Origin: Nilaparvata lugens | Lineage: Eukaryota; Arthropoda; Insecta; Hemiptera; Delphacidae | DNA length: 64,000 nucleotides | Direction of reading: 5' to 3' | NCBI RefSeq assembly: GCF_014356525.2 | Contig: NC_052505.1 | Location: 22,031,432 to 22,095,431 of the forward strand | In this document: positions 1 through 12,310 of the stretch, piece after piece | Layout of the letters: each line of letters opens with the position of its first letter | How positions within the stretch are numbered: the first letter of the stretch is position 1 | Translations under genes and position numbers: made by a program | Notes under the pieces: model-generated | Told to the model about the DNA's origin: nothing | The model's input: only the letters and a program-made list of their open reading frames with translations | The model's database searches: none

Positions 1-776
1 GAAAATAAACAGTGATTTCAATTGAATAGAAAAGAACAAAACATTATGAGGTCAAGATGAGTGGTACGGTACCGATTAGCCTATTTATCTAAAATGAAAT
101 TAATTTTTACAAGAAGAACAGTAAATCTTAAAACAATAAGTTATATAAAATTAATTTTTACAAGAAGAACAGTACGGTATTGATTCATTGATAAATAAAA
201 AAATATGTAACTTATATTACCTAATGTTTTTTTTTTCCATCTATCTCACTAAACTGAGTGATGCCCAGTAAGCTTAAAATGATCGATCATTCACTATGAA
301 ATTTTTCCTTGTGACATAGTGGCCAATTTTATTGTATTGTGTTAATTAGAATTGAAGGCTACTGTATAACTATGTAATCGCATTCGGACGTATTGAATGT
401 AACTTATTTTATAGTAGCCTTATCACTATTATTAACTACATTATATGCTCACAAGGAGGAGCCTATGAAATTCATTGAAATCAACCTTAGGGTATACCCC
501 AAGACGTCGTCTGATTGGATATTATTATGGTGGGGGAGGGTGCTTCATTGATAGCCACCCTAGATAGGCTATAGTGACTTCCGTAGTTGAATACCTATAC
601 AATGCATTACATCCCATGTATTATGTCTCTTACACACGATTTCATAGGATATGTCAGAAGTCACTTACTTCTCACATGGGACTGAGAGGTGATGGGTGTT
701 CTTAAAATCACCAATATTGTCTTTGGTCCAGTACACTCATTAATTAATCATGTAGACGTAGACTACATCACTGGTA
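1..776. other. AT-rich non-coding DNA, no gene seen
   Basis: No open frame of useful length and no recognisable RNA gene. A short direct duplication of the motif 'ttaatttttacaagaagaac' lies at about 99-122 and 150-171. The right edge runs into the (GATT)n head of the next repeat. Confidence 0.5.
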
Positions 777-810
<34 letters not shown>

Positions 811-1012
811 GTACTTTATTTATGTAGATTACAATATACTGGCTTATACACTTATATACAATAGCTTACAATACAGCAAAATTATAGATGAATTTACATA
901 ATATGGACTAAGAAAATAATTATTGAACTGTATATGATATGAAAAAGTAATTTGTAATATAATAACTATAGATATTATATTGTTATGCATCTACATAAAT
1001 TGGCGGAGCTTT
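777..1012 (-). repeat. Non-LTR retrotransposon 3' end with (AATC)n tail
   Basis: A (GATT)n run at about 777-810 is followed by 'gtactttatttatgtagatt' and about 200 bp of AT-rich sequence. The same block recurs at 62966-63177 in the same orientation and at 29170-29283 in the opposite orientation. Read on the minus strand it ends with an AATAAA-like signal and then (AATC)n. Short tandem tails of this sort are typical of 5'-truncated non-LTR elements that do not use a pure poly-A tail. No coding part remains. The clade cannot be named from the 3' UTR alone. Confidence 0.65.
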
Positions 1013-1076
1013 GGACGTATCAATGTCCATTCTTCGGAAAGAATATTAAAAATATCCTCCCCACTAACTCTCTACC

Positions 1077-1085
1077 AAAAAAAAA
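1077..1085 (-). terminator. Pol III terminator of tRNA-Asp
   Basis: Nine consecutive A residues on the plus strand form a T9 run on the minus strand, three nucleotides after the tRNA discriminator base. Runs of four or more T stop RNA polymerase III. Confidence 0.8.
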
Positions 1086-1087
1086 TC

Positions 1088-1159
1088 CTCCCCGGCGGGG
1101 AATCGAACCCCGGTCTCCCGCGTGACAGGCGGGGATACTGACCACTATACTACCGAGGA
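1088..1159 (-). tRNA. tRNA-Asp (anticodon GTC)
   Basis: The minus strand reads as a 72-nt cloverleaf. The acceptor stem TCCTCGG pairs with CCGGGGA (one G-U pair), followed by discriminator G. The D arm contains the A box 'TAGTATAGTGG'. The anticodon stem-loop CCCGCCTGTCACGCGGG carries GTC, and the T arm contains the B box 'GGTTCGATTCC'. There is no intron, and CCA is not encoded, as expected for a eukaryotic nuclear gene. A T9 terminator follows directly. The intact stems and terminator suggest a working gene that delivers aspartate to GAC/GAU codons. No second tRNA lies nearby, so it is a singleton within this window. Confidence 0.95.
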
Positions 1160-3517
1160 TAAAGGATTAGACTGTGACAGATGATACACATTTTTAAATA
1201 ATTTGAAATAATATTAAAATATGTGTTAATATTAAACGTATTCTTATATATTTTTTCAGTTGAAACTCAGAATAACTTATTTAGGCACCTTTTTCTTTAA
1301 ATATGTTATCTTGATTCGAATATTGCCTTCAAAAGAACAAAGTGCTTTTATTTATCACATACCCGATACCAGAGATGACAGAAAAACAATATAGTTTTCT
1401 TTACTCTCTGCCCATCCTAAAGGTGAGCCTTATTATTGGTATCATAATATTTACCAAAAGGTGTACTGATTTTATGAAACATGATGCACTGGCAACCTAA
1501 GCTCTCAAGTACTGGAATATCTTAAATTTATACACTGCGTTTAAGTAAAATCACAGCTACCTCTAATAATATTTCTTATCAGAAATCTAATAATAATAAG
1601 ATTTCTTATCACAGGTGGCTATGGTAAAATCCATTCAATTTGCAATCAGCTAGTTGTTCGTGACTGGATTCATCATCTAGAATTTTAGGACATCGGTTGA
1701 ACTGAAATAAACTTTAAAAATAGTTTTGAAAGTGTACTGCACTGTGTTATCAGTAGGTGGGTCTCTTTATATGGGCCAAGAAACTGTTAAAAATGTTCAC
1801 TGGATGTCAATGCTGACAGCTCCTATCGATACTTCACGAGTAGTACGGTAGGCTATGTACGATTTATTTTATTCAGTTCATTCACCCACGTCTCTCGCCA
1901 CTTACCTCCATGGAATTATTTACTCATTCAGCAAACGCTTTCAATTACCAATGCAAACAGACGCATACCACTGATTTCACTATTCAGTAGATAGAGCATG
2001 ACAGAGTTTCCAGTTTCCATTGCATTTTCTCGGGTTGTTACAAATTATGATCATTCAATTCCTTCTTCCTTTTTAATTTATCATAGATGACATATATTTT
2101 TAGTCTGAATTACTTATTCATTTCAGTTTTCATCCTGTAGGTAGAGTAGAGGGTTTGTGAATACAACTTTACTACTGGTTGAATAATTGGATTAAATGTC
2201 CCTCACTCAAGCTCCTGACAAGTTTGAGGTTGGAATCGGAAATAATTTGCACTGTAGAATGTAGGTCATTGTGTTGTATGCAAGGTACCAATTATTGAAA
2301 AGTCAACTTTGACCGGGTCATTAGAATTCTGTCTACTTTCTAATCAATAGCCATCCATGGTGGATTCTAATAAAAAACTGAATCCATGGTGGCGTTTCAC
2401 TATTCACACTACGACTGGGCCTAGTACCATAGAATTTGACACATTAATTTCTTACTTAGATTGTATTTGACTTTATTGTTTTTACATTGTTCACATTTTC
2501 ACATTACGTATGGTTGTAACTCTCTATTTTTCCTTACTATAAAATGTTATCTACTTACATCGAAATGAAAAATTGACGGTACAGCAGACATTTTTAACTT
2601 TTCCTATAAATAATACTATTTTCATGTTTAGTGATTTGAAAATATTGTTAGTAGGTTTATTCAAGCTCATAGCATTTTATATTTTTATGATATATTCAAC
2701 TCTCCATGAAATTACACCTTTAATTTGACCACTGCATCCTTAGTGATAATTATTACATTTTTACAAAATTTCACCATATTCTATACTAAATACTATAGCC
2801 TATGTTTTTGTCTTGGACTTGTTGCTTGATTTACATAGAAACATTCCGCCACCGTATTTACACTTTTTAATTTCAACGAGTTCTGTAGTATTTCTCTTTT
2901 CTGTCGATACTAAAAAAGTGCTATACTAAAAAATTTGCCTGTCAAATATTTATCCAATTAGACACTAAGCTGTTCGCCGACTTCTTCTTCTGCTCCTCCT
3001 CTACTAATCTTCACATTCTCTTCCCACTTTACACACCTTTCTAAGTTTCTACTCGCAACTTACAGCCAAAGGCCAAACTAGCTATGAAAACGGTACTTTT
3101 CTTCCAAGATTGATACATTCCCTCCATGTCTCTTGCTCAGATATAAATATGAAGAAATTATAAATATTCATCAATTTTTTGAAATGTGATATTTATATCG
3201 CTCACCGAGAAAAAAAATTAACGCATTGACAATATGACTAGAAAGGCTGCAAATTACTAATAAACAGACATTACAACTTCTATGTTCTATGTAAGGTAAA
3301 AATAGAGTAAGCCCCCAGGGCTGAAGAACTGGCTGTAATCAAATTTCAGGATAGGACAATCCTAAGAGAAGATACCAATAAATGACTACAGTTTAGAATA
3401 CATGCTACTGATAGTTTCAGTAAAGGATTATCATCAAGTCTAAAAAAGAACTCTGCTTCGCTCGTTTAATAATAATTAACATTTTTCATGATGAGTAATT
3501 TTAGGATCTGGAATATA
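1160..3517. other. AT-rich non-coding DNA, no gene seen
   Basis: No reading frame, RNA gene or structured repeat could be supported. The stretch has scattered short AT-rich runs and stop codons in all frames. Confidence 0.5.
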
Positions 3518-4097
3518 ATTGACCGAGCGAAGTGAGGTCTAAGAATCTAGTCGACGGTTTGGCATTTCTCTTAATGTTTAAATGTTTATATGTTTATATG
3601 TTGCGCATTTACGGCGAAACGCGGTAATAGATTTTCATGAAATTTGACAGGTATGTTCCTTTTTAAATTGCGCGTCGACGTATATACAGTACAAGGTTTT
3701 TGGAAATTTTGCATTTCAAGGATAATATAAAAGGAAAAAGGAGCCTCCTTCATACGCCAATATTAGAATATTACCATAAAAATCAGACTATAGAATTATT
3801 CATCATAAATCAGCTGTCTAGTGGACTACAATACTACTCGTTCAAAAACATCGAACATCTTGAAAATGTATCTTTCCATCAACGTTGTAGACAGTTGCAG
3901 CCAGACCTGATAACAGCGCTCACACTCACATTCCGGGACGACACGTCACGGTACGATAGGACAGAAAGCTCTATGTTTATTTAGGAATTTTTCTAGACAT
4001 TTTAAATTGATAAATTATTTATTAATTTTCGAGAAAACATAACAACAGGTCAATGTAACTTACTGAGCGCGAGGTTTACTGTTCACAGAACTACTAG
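3518..4097 (+). repeat. Dispersed repeat family R1, copy A
   Basis: Begins 'ttgaccgagcgaagtgaggt' and ends 'cacagaactactag'. The left 300 bp match copies B (8301-8700), C (8829-9230, inverted) and D (60908-61985, inverted). The middle, about 3810-4060, is diverged from the others or replaced. No transposase is present, so this is a non-autonomous element. The left end holds a GACC..GGTC hairpin around 'gagcgaagtga'. Terminal hairpins without inverted terminal repeats are a feature of Helitron/Helentron-derived elements, but that assignment is only an inference. The 94-codon frame at 3700-3984 is chance coding within the repeat. Confidence 0.75.
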
Positions 4098-5450
4098 TAT
4101 TATGAATTACATTCTCCGAAAAATAAAATAAATGATGATTTTTTCAATGTTTTGAGAGACACATATTGTGAAGAAACAATCAAATTAGCTAAAAATGCAT
4201 AGGATATCATATGTTTGAACAGGCTGTTCAAGTTTTCAATTTTGAACAGTGGATTAAACTGCACAATAATATAGATTATAGAGCCTTGGGTATTGAATAT
4301 ATCCGTATAAAATGACGTCATTGTCATTGCTATAATAGTTGAAGGATGCTGTACACACTACATACACATGCAGTGCATGGCACACATGTGGTGCTGTTCT
4401 GTGTTGGCTGTACAAATATAACAGCGCTTTGAATGTTCATTTGGATTCTGTGCTCATCCATAGAGAAAAGATAGCATAATGCCATATTTTTTCTATGGTT
4501 CATCAATGTGCTCATATTTTTATGTGAAGAACAATTATTGTCTCGCTGACTTTTTTATTTTTCGATGGGTCAACCCAGTGACGCACCGAGGACTTGAACG
4601 GTTTAATACCTCCCAAACCCTTGCGCTTTCTTATTCTTATTTGATAAGTTTCGTTTGCAGGAGTTTCTGTTACACTATAATACTCCCGGTTTTTTCCATT
4701 AATTGAAAACTTGTTGAGGGGTTAATTGAAATACTAAAACAATATTTGATTATAGAGTTGAAGAAGAAGAAGCAGAAGAAATCTAGAAGATGAGCTTCGA
4801 GAGCCATATTGGAAACTCTGGCCTTCATACTTTTATCTCCTTCAGTTTTACTGTTGTGTGAACAGTTAAAGCGTGGGAAAATGAAGATGCCGTCACTGAT
4901 AAAAATATTTTAATCTTACGCGTTGATTGTTTACAACATAGCGTGGCTTTATTTTCAATTTTTATTCTATTCTTTTTAATTTCTCTCTTGTTTTAGCTCA
5001 CAATTTCAAGAATTACTATTCCACTTATTGGTGCTGCAGCTAATCTTGATGATTTTCCTGGCATTATTAATGTTTCGTACCAGTCTGAATGTCAGGAATT
5101 GTAGCTGTGTCTTACACTGAGCACCATACCACGGAGTAAATAACACTTCATTGTTATGTATTCTGTGACCATACTCAATTCCAACTTTATCCCACTATGG
5201 GTATTAATCCCATTGAATTTCCATTTATTCACTCATTTCTATTTCACTCATTTTTCTATTTCATTGCAATTTATATCAATCTTCGGTAACTGGCTTGTTC
5301 GCCTCCTGAATTTTCATATTCCTCTCCTATCAATTGTATCTGTTTCCTTTGCAATACATTCCCATTCCTTGCATGATAATCGTACTTTTTCTATAATTTC
5401 CTTTCAACTAATGGTGTTTCTTCTATCTCACACCAAACACCAGTTATTTA
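4098..5450. other. Non-coding DNA, no gene seen
   Basis: Short overlapping frames at 4100-4706 and 5156-5491 show no domain, no codon bias and no splice context. I see nothing else of note. Confidence 0.45.
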
Positions 5451-5585
5451 TAAAATCACTTCACATATATGGGCTACTTTATTTAAATTAATACAATTTT
5501 AATTTTAAAATGACCAATGGTCGAAACTAGTCGTTATTTTAAGGTTTTTATTAAAAGGGTACTACAAGTTTTTATATTGTTTTTA
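5451..5585 (+). repeat. Repeat sharing 'cgaaactagtcgtt' with the 57.6-kb foldback
   Basis: The segment includes 'aaaatcacttcac', 'ggtcgaaactagtcgtta' and 'gggtactacaagttttt'. The same words, in the same order at the left end and partly inverted at the right, occur at 57541-57750. It is one arm of a short non-autonomous element or a retroelement 3' end. The class is not determined. Confidence 0.5.
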
Positions 5586-5874
5586 TTAATTCAATTTTAT
5601 TTCTATCACACTTTATATTGTGATGATTCCCATTATTTCACTTCATTATTTCTATTTTACTCATTACTACAATGGTCTATTATTGTCTAGTTCGCCTCCT
5701 GAATTACCATACTCCTCTTCCATCAATTGTATCCTATCCCCTGTGTAATAGAATGTATTGTCTGTGCAATAGCTCAATCTCCTGTGCTAACTGAATTAAA
5801 ATCATAGTCAGTGCTCACCCAATGCACTTTATCGGTCTACAGTCAGTGTACACTTTTATTTCTATAAGTGGAGT

Positions 5875-6065
5875 TTCATGCACGCGAATCTACGACGGCT
5901 GCTTGCGGTTGGAAGCACATAGAGTGGCGAATTCAAGGGCAGAGTGCCGGCACTGCTGCGACGTTAATGAAAACGCGTCTAGCATGACGCAGCGTGGCGG
6001 CTGTCAAACACCGCTCTGCCAGCAGACCGTGTAACGGCTTGCCTGCAACCGACGACGCTTTTTTC
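5875..6065. other. GC-rich island of unknown origin
   Basis: About 190 bp with many CpG-containing words stands out against AT-rich surroundings. It contains complementary words such as 'ggcagag' and 'ctctgcc', and 'acgcgtct' near 'agcatgacgc', so partial foldback structure is possible. A 70-codon frame at 5822-6034 crosses it but has no recognised domain. It could be a MITE fragment or a small CpG-rich regulatory segment. I cannot choose between them. Confidence 0.3.
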
Positions 6066-6404
6066 AACGATCATTGTTTCTTATTAGTTGGAGAGGTCGG
6101 CTTCTCTATGGAGTGGCTTGCTGCCTGGCAGCCTGGGTGAAGGGGATTTGCACGTATATTATGCTGGGTTCCGGCTTCCTTTTGAGTTCAATATGTCTGG
6201 AGGGTTTAAATGTTTTACAGGTGCACACGTTTTATGGCTGTTTAGTCTGGAGCAGTGTGACACGAGGTTTTCTGCTCACAATAACTTGTACACTTCAAGT
6301 GTAGAGTCACTGTAATTGGCAGAGTCCACTTCAAGTGTACTAGGGTAGTGTTCCTCGCGTTTATATGTACCATTTTTTTATTTTCCTCAAATCATCTATT
6401 TAGA

Positions 6405-6500
6405 TCGTTCAGGGTTACACAACTCCTAGGAAAGTATCACAGTCTAAAGCCCAAAACGGTCCCAATACCAATTTATACAAGATTCAATCAATCCGAATTA
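6405..6500 (+). pseudogene. Coding-like remnant, first copy of a duplicated 70-bp motif
   Basis: Part of an 87-codon frame (6348-6611) contains 'FRVTQLLGKYHSLKPKTV'. A second copy at about 6700-6785 encodes 'FRIAQLLEKYHRLKPKTV'. The two DNA copies differ by roughly one fifth over about 70 bp, and many differences are synonymous, as expected if the motif was once under protein-level selection. I do not recognise the family. Downstream the sequence 'ccgaaaccggtc' resembles the 3' parts of dispersed repeats, so a decayed transposable element is likely. Confidence 0.35.
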
Positions 6501-6689
6501 TTAAATAAAAATACTAAGAAATTGTCAAAAACCACAGATTTATTGATGGAACTCATGATGGAACTTTATGATGGAAACTCAGCTAACTCTGAGAGATTGA
6601 CAATGGTGTAACAACCGAAACCGGTCTTTCTAAGTATCAATTTTTATTAAATATGAATAATTACCACAATATCAACTTCTTAACTACAC

Positions 6690-6910
6690 ATAAAGTGACA
6701 TTCAGAATTGCACAACTTCTAGAAAAGTACCACAGGCTAAAGCCCAAAACTGTTCAAATTCCAATGTATACAACAGTCCAAATGTTACTAAATTTATTAG
6801 GCCTGTATTGGATTGAGCATAAGCTCCAACTGAAGCAGTCTTTGAAAATGTGGCATAGAGGAATGAAGAAATATCATGTTATTTTGGGTATAAAGGTTGT
6901 CCCAATTTGA
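6690..6910 (+). pseudogene. Coding-like remnant, second copy
   Basis: Part of an 85-codon frame (6653-6910) that repeats the 'QLLxKYHxLKPKTV' motif of the upstream copy about 295 bp away. After the motif the two frames diverge completely. No conserved catalytic motif is seen and no function is assigned. Confidence 0.35.
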
Positions 6911-8300
6911 TAGGCTGTAAGGATGGCTTTGATACTGTATATGGAAGAATTAATACGATAAGAATGAAAAGGAATTGGATTTTGTCTTATTCAATCAATG
7001 AAACATGAATCATAGAAACAAGATCAATACATAAAATACAAATATCTTATCTCACTACACTACAATATTTATTCATATGTAAAAAAAATTATTATCAACG
7101 TGTGTTGCTCAATATTGTACATTATTCTCTTCCCTAATTCTTCACTACATATACCTTTGACCTGTGAACCAAACATTGGAATCAATCAATCAATATTACG
7201 TCTTAAAAAAGACGAAGAAGGAAATTCTTGTCTTTTTTGTGGTTTTGTACAAATTTTGAGCGTAATTCAAATAGTATATTATTCGTTTATTCCATCACTT
7301 GTTTAGCTTCGTTATTTTTGCATATCAGGTTGAGTTCAAGTTCAATTGTTGATAATAAACAAAGATTTCGGTTTTTGACTCGTGAAATTCAATCAAAGTA
7401 CAGTGAACTGGTGAATTTTATTGTCCACTGTGAACGACACCCTAGAGGAGAAACTGATGGCCAAACCCAAAACCTGTTATTAAAAATGTTACTCTCCCTG
7501 TTAGAATATTAATAGCTTCACTTCATTGTCGTTTTGTAGACACGTTTTTTTAGTTGACCTGTCACTTTGTTTAGTCAACTTGACAGAAATTTGATACCCG
7601 GTTATGAATAGTGTAGGCCTGTAGGCAATGCTGAGCTGAAGCGGATTCGTCCCTGGTCGCGCTCTATGGCTTCCCGGATTCAACAGCTTTCAACAGAAAC
7701 GATGTTTCTGAAGGATGATTCTCAGTTGAAAATTGAAGTTGGTCTTTATATTCCGACAAAAATTAGAATGTACTTTCTTTTAGATTAGCGATTAATTCAG
7801 AAATGTTACACGTTTGCAATAGGATGAATTGTATTCTTTATTCTACTCGTGATTTTAAATTCAAAATTTATCCTTGAGAGTCCAATTTGTCCACAGATCA
7901 TTTCTGCTCCACAAAACAGAATTAGAATGCTTCAGACAACCTACATCGATATCTCATAACTCAACTATCATTGAAAAATGAAGTACCAAGTAAAATTATT
8001 TTATTAAATAACTCCAAGATCAAGGCAAATGATATAAAAATAATTCAATTATAACTTGCCCACCTAACTTTGCCTTCCCCTCTCAAATGATAATAAAGTT
8101 ACAGGTAGGAGTCTATTACAAAGCATTGCTCATAGTGAGTAATATTTTTTTATTACGGTATCTGGTTTATTCAGCCTTCAACTATGACTTGTGGCTCACA
8201 TTATGGAGCTCCACCCTCATTCACTGGAGTAATGTTAGATACCAAATGAACCCACAACCTTCACTCTTGTGATTACTTAACTTATCATCTGATTTTATTA
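6911..8300. other. Non-coding DNA, no gene seen
   Basis: Short frames at 7100-7683 and 8087-8272 overlap each other on both strands and lack any domain. No RNA gene or clear repeat is visible. Confidence 0.45.
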
Positions 8301-8700
8301 ATTGACCGAGCGAAGTGAGGTCTAAGATTCAAGTCTACGGTTTGGCATTTCTCTTAATGTTTATATGTTGCGCATTTACGGTGAAACGCGGTAATAGATT
8401 TCCATGAAATTTGACAGGTATGTTCCTTTTTTAATTGCGCGTCGACGTACTTTATATACAAGGTTTTTGGAAATTTTGCATTTCAAGGATAATATAAAAG
8501 GAAAAAGGAGCCTCCTTCATACGCCAATATTAGAGTAAAAATCAGACTAAAGAATTATTCATCATAAATCAGCTGAGAAGTGATTACACAGATGTGTAGA
8601 GAAGCCAGTCTATTGCTGTATTTCCATAAGGTCTATAGTTTCAATCAGGTACTTGTGGATGAGAATACTGAGTGAGGTCTACTGATCACAGAACTACTAG
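8301..8700 (+). repeat. Dispersed repeat family R1, copy B
   Basis: A 400-bp copy runs from 'attgaccgagcgaagtgagg' to 'cacagaactactag'. It appears close to full length, because copies A, C and D end at the same words. It faces copy C with only 128 bp between them, forming one arm of a large inverted repeat. No coding capacity. Confidence 0.8.
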
Positions 8701-8828
8701 TGTATGGTGAATGTAGTATAATAAAGTGAAATTATCCCTTACAACTATGTTAATAGCCATCGAAAATATGGAGAAATGCATAAAAACAAGTTTGTGAAAT
8801 GTGTATTATAAATCATTTCTAGATGATA

Positions 8829-9230
8829 CTAGTAGTTCTGTGAACAGTAGACCTCACGTAGTATTCTCATCCACAAGTACCTGATTGAAACTATAGACCT
8901 TATGGAAATACATCAATAGACTGGCTTCTCCACACATCTGTGTAATCACTTATCAGCTGATTTATGATGAATAATTCTATAGTCTGATTTTTACTCTAAT
9001 ATTGGCGTATTAAGGAGGCTCCTTTTTCCTTTTTTATTATCCTTGAAATGCAAAATTTCCAAAAACCTTGTATATACATCAACGCGCAATTAAAAAAGGA
9101 ACATACCTGTTAAATTTCATGAGAATCTATTACCGCGTTTCGCCGTAAATGCGCAACATATAAACATTTAAACATTAAGAGAAATGCCAAACCGTCAACT
9201 TGAATCTTAGACTTCACTTCGCTCGGCCAA
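8829..9230 (-). repeat. Dispersed repeat family R1, copy C
   Basis: Starts 'ctagtagttctgtgaacagt' and ends 'cacttcgctcggcca', the reverse complement of copy B over almost its whole length with modest divergence. It contains only about two units of the 'aaacattt' 8-mer, at about 9161-9178, where copy D has dozens. The 141-codon minus-strand frame at 9110-9535 begins in the repeat and runs out into unique sequence, and has no domain. Confidence 0.8.
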
Positions 9231-9747
9231 CTACAAAATAGAAAGAATGGAAAACTAACAACATATTGATAAAATATTGAGTTCAGTTGTGTGGGAGGAC
9301 TTAGCATTCTCTCTGCCTCACAGCCAATCTCCCAATATATTTGGCAGTAGGGTAGTTGATAGTTTTGTAATAATTTGTTATGGCTACTACGGTGATCAAT
9401 AATATACGTAAGATGAACTACACTATGATAAAATTGAAGAAAACCTTTATGAAGAAGTGCATTACGAATAATAAAAGTTATTATTAGAATTAATGTAAAG
9501 TTTTTTTGATGTTCATTATCATTTTTAAAATGCAAATAAAACTAATTAATAGAAATTTGAAATTTTGGCTTCAAGAAAGGTTACAGGAGTCATGAAATCA
9601 TTCACTGATTCCAAACCATCAGAAGTGATCATGAGGTAGGTGATTGAAATCAATGCTGATGGTGTCAAAAAGCTTTCACTTAATGGAAAAACCCGAGAGC
9701 AAGCAACTCATCTGAATTATTAGATAAGAAACTTATCTCAGTATAAT

Positions 9748-9803
9748 TACATAGAATTACTAGTACCCTTTTTCATCTCATTTTAGTAGTTCTATGTAAT
9801 TAA
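9748..9803. repeat. Small foldback
   Basis: 'aattacatagaattacta' and 'tagtagttctatgtaatt' are near-complementary arms of about 18 nt around a loop of about 20 nt. It is probably a remnant of a short inverted-repeat element. Confidence 0.5.
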
Positions 9804-11819
9804 AGTTAAAAGTAGCCTTATCTCAATGTATACAGTTCGATATTATTATGAAAATTAACAAAGCACAAGGAGATGGGTGTAACCAGTAACCACTTGTACA
9901 ATCTCTCCTCAATTTTATCTCGTTTACTGAGTTATTATTTCCGATTCAGATTTTTAGATTCATTGAAAACCAAAATCAGCAATTTTAATCACAACGAATT
10001 AGACACGAAGGCCTACCTCAAGCACAACAATTACTTTAAACTGTTCATGATGGAGGATAGATAGTTAGATAGGATTTTACGAACGATAAAGACCTCATTC
10101 CAGAAACGGAAGGTTGCAATTAATTAATAAAATAATTACAAAGCACACGAAAGCTGGACAGGTTTGTGTGGAGCTCTCTTTTCATTTAGCGTAGGTGTTA
10201 ATTAAGACCGATTCTTCTTCTTCTTCTCCGGTCTCCTTTTTCTTCTTTCCTTTCCTCTTCTCTTTCTTTTTCTTCCTGCCAACCAGCTGGAGTCTTGAAA
10301 CCTAATTTCTCTGGTTGAAGGTCACGCAGCTTACTTATAATTACTGAATTATCACTATATAGTTTTAGATGTAGAGTCCAAATAGAATAGACAGAGGCTT
10401 GCATGAGTCTGCTTTTTATTCCTTCTCATCTATTGAACATTGAATATTGAATTGAAAGAACGGAGGAGAGAGAAGACGAAGATTCCTAATCATTTTCAGG
10501 TTGAGGTTGATAACAATTAGATGAGGAAGGAGGATGCATGGAAAGGATAAATGTGAAGATTAGAAGAAAGTTCACCTTCGATTTTGTTCATCTACTTATC
10601 GTTGATGGTGTAATTCAAAAGCTGAGCTCACAGTTGGATCTACAGCTTTCTATTCTCCTGAACATCGCCTTAGCTTTTAAGACTATTTTATTGATGACTG
10701 TAATTACTTAATCGAGTTAGGATAGAGTTGATGATATTAATGGAAGACGAGAGTGAAAGAGAATATGTGAAGAAGTGATGGAGAATGAGACGAAAGTAAT
10801 GAGTAGAAGAGAGAGTTGAGATGATTTAGAAAATATATTGAGTTGTGATTAACGCTGTGGAAATATCATTTGCCCACATTTCGGAATTCTACAAAATCGA
10901 CATAGCTCATTAACCTTTCTCATAACATAATACATTATGTATTGCCATCAAAAAATCCAAACCGTCTAAATTTTCAAACCAAGAAATTCTATGTAGTCAT
11001 ATTCACAAATTCTAACGTCAATGAACTTGCATTTTCATTTACAATTCCAAGTAAGACAGCATGATATGTTGAACTGACTTCTAGTAATCTTACACCCGTA
11101 AATGCTTGTTTGCATGAACCAATGTCTCAATGTCTAGATAACAAAATTTACAGCTTCTCGTCTTACAGAGTTTTGCGTCAGTCTCTTGGAAACTGAAACT
11201 ACAGTTATTACTTTTTAGATATATAAATGCTTGCTGATAAGAAATTTTTTCATAATGTTGGTCGATTTTTTGTCCAATAAAACCATAAGTTTTGAAAATT
11301 CCATCTAGAAACTTTATTTAGCAATTGAGGAAGTTTTTACCTTAATAATTCTATAGTATATTTTATGTAAGTTCCGACTTTCTTTAAAACGTGTGAGATT
11401 GGGAGTACAATGTTTACCAAGTCGGAAGTCACATCAATACATACAAATACATATTTTTGACAATTTCTTAGTCTTTTTCATTCAATATCAATACATAATA
11501 TTTGATATCACAATATGTCATCAATATTAGAGTATTATAGTAGCCTTAGCCTACTGATTCATTGGTGGAACTATGCCTGAGCTAGTCAGAAGGTGGAAAG
11601 TTCTTTGAACTTTGAATACTATCTTCTGAACGAGACCCATTCAAAATTTTCAGTCGTGAATACGTGAATAGTATTGATAGGCAAAGGATGAGAGTATGAG
11701 TGGGTAGGGTCAGGTCCCTCACCTTCCAAGTTCACAGGTATTCCGATGCCAAATTCAAATGCCAACTCAACAACTGCCTACCTCGCGCTACCTGCCAGCT
11801 ATGGTTTTTTACCATTTAC
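9804..11819. other. Non-coding DNA, no gene seen
   Basis: The minus-strand frame at 10198-10404 is Glu/Lys/Arg-rich because of a CTT/TTC-type low-complexity tract near 10205-10275. Nothing else can be supported. Confidence 0.45.
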
Positions 11820-12310
11820 CGTTAACTCAGCTCTTCTGCTCCTTCTTCCTCCTTCTTAATATTCTTCATTCTTCTTCTTTTTTATCTTATTCTTTCTCTC
11901 CCTCCTACTCTTTCTCCTACTTCTTCTTCTCTATCTTCTTCTCCGCTTGTTTCACTTTTTTCTCTATGCTCTTGAATTTCAATTTGCAACTTGTTCACCT
12001 TCTTTGTCTTATTTTCTTCTCCACCGGTCCTCCTTGTTTATAATTCCTTTTCAAATCTTATTATTTAGTTTACCTCCTTATCTTCATTTTTCCGTTCGCC
12101 AAATCTTTTTTGTAATTCCCACTTCTATAAATTCTCATTTTCTCTCAATTTCCTTCCTTCTATTTCTTCTTTGCATTCCATTCTGTTCTCATTCACTGTT
12201 TTATAACTGTGTGTCTACGCCCATCCATTCATCTCGTTCACCTCTTTCACTGTCTCTCCAAGCTTCATCCATTCTCTCTTATATTTATCTCTCTCTCTAT
12301 CTCTTTCCCA
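11820..12310 (+). repeat. Polypyrimidine (CT-rich) low-complexity tract
   Basis: About 490 bp is dominated by C and T on the plus strand, with repeated 'cttctt' and 'ctcctac' words. The overlapping 94- and 144-codon frames at 11759-12381 are Ser/Phe/Leu-rich products of this bias, not genes. Confidence 0.7.
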
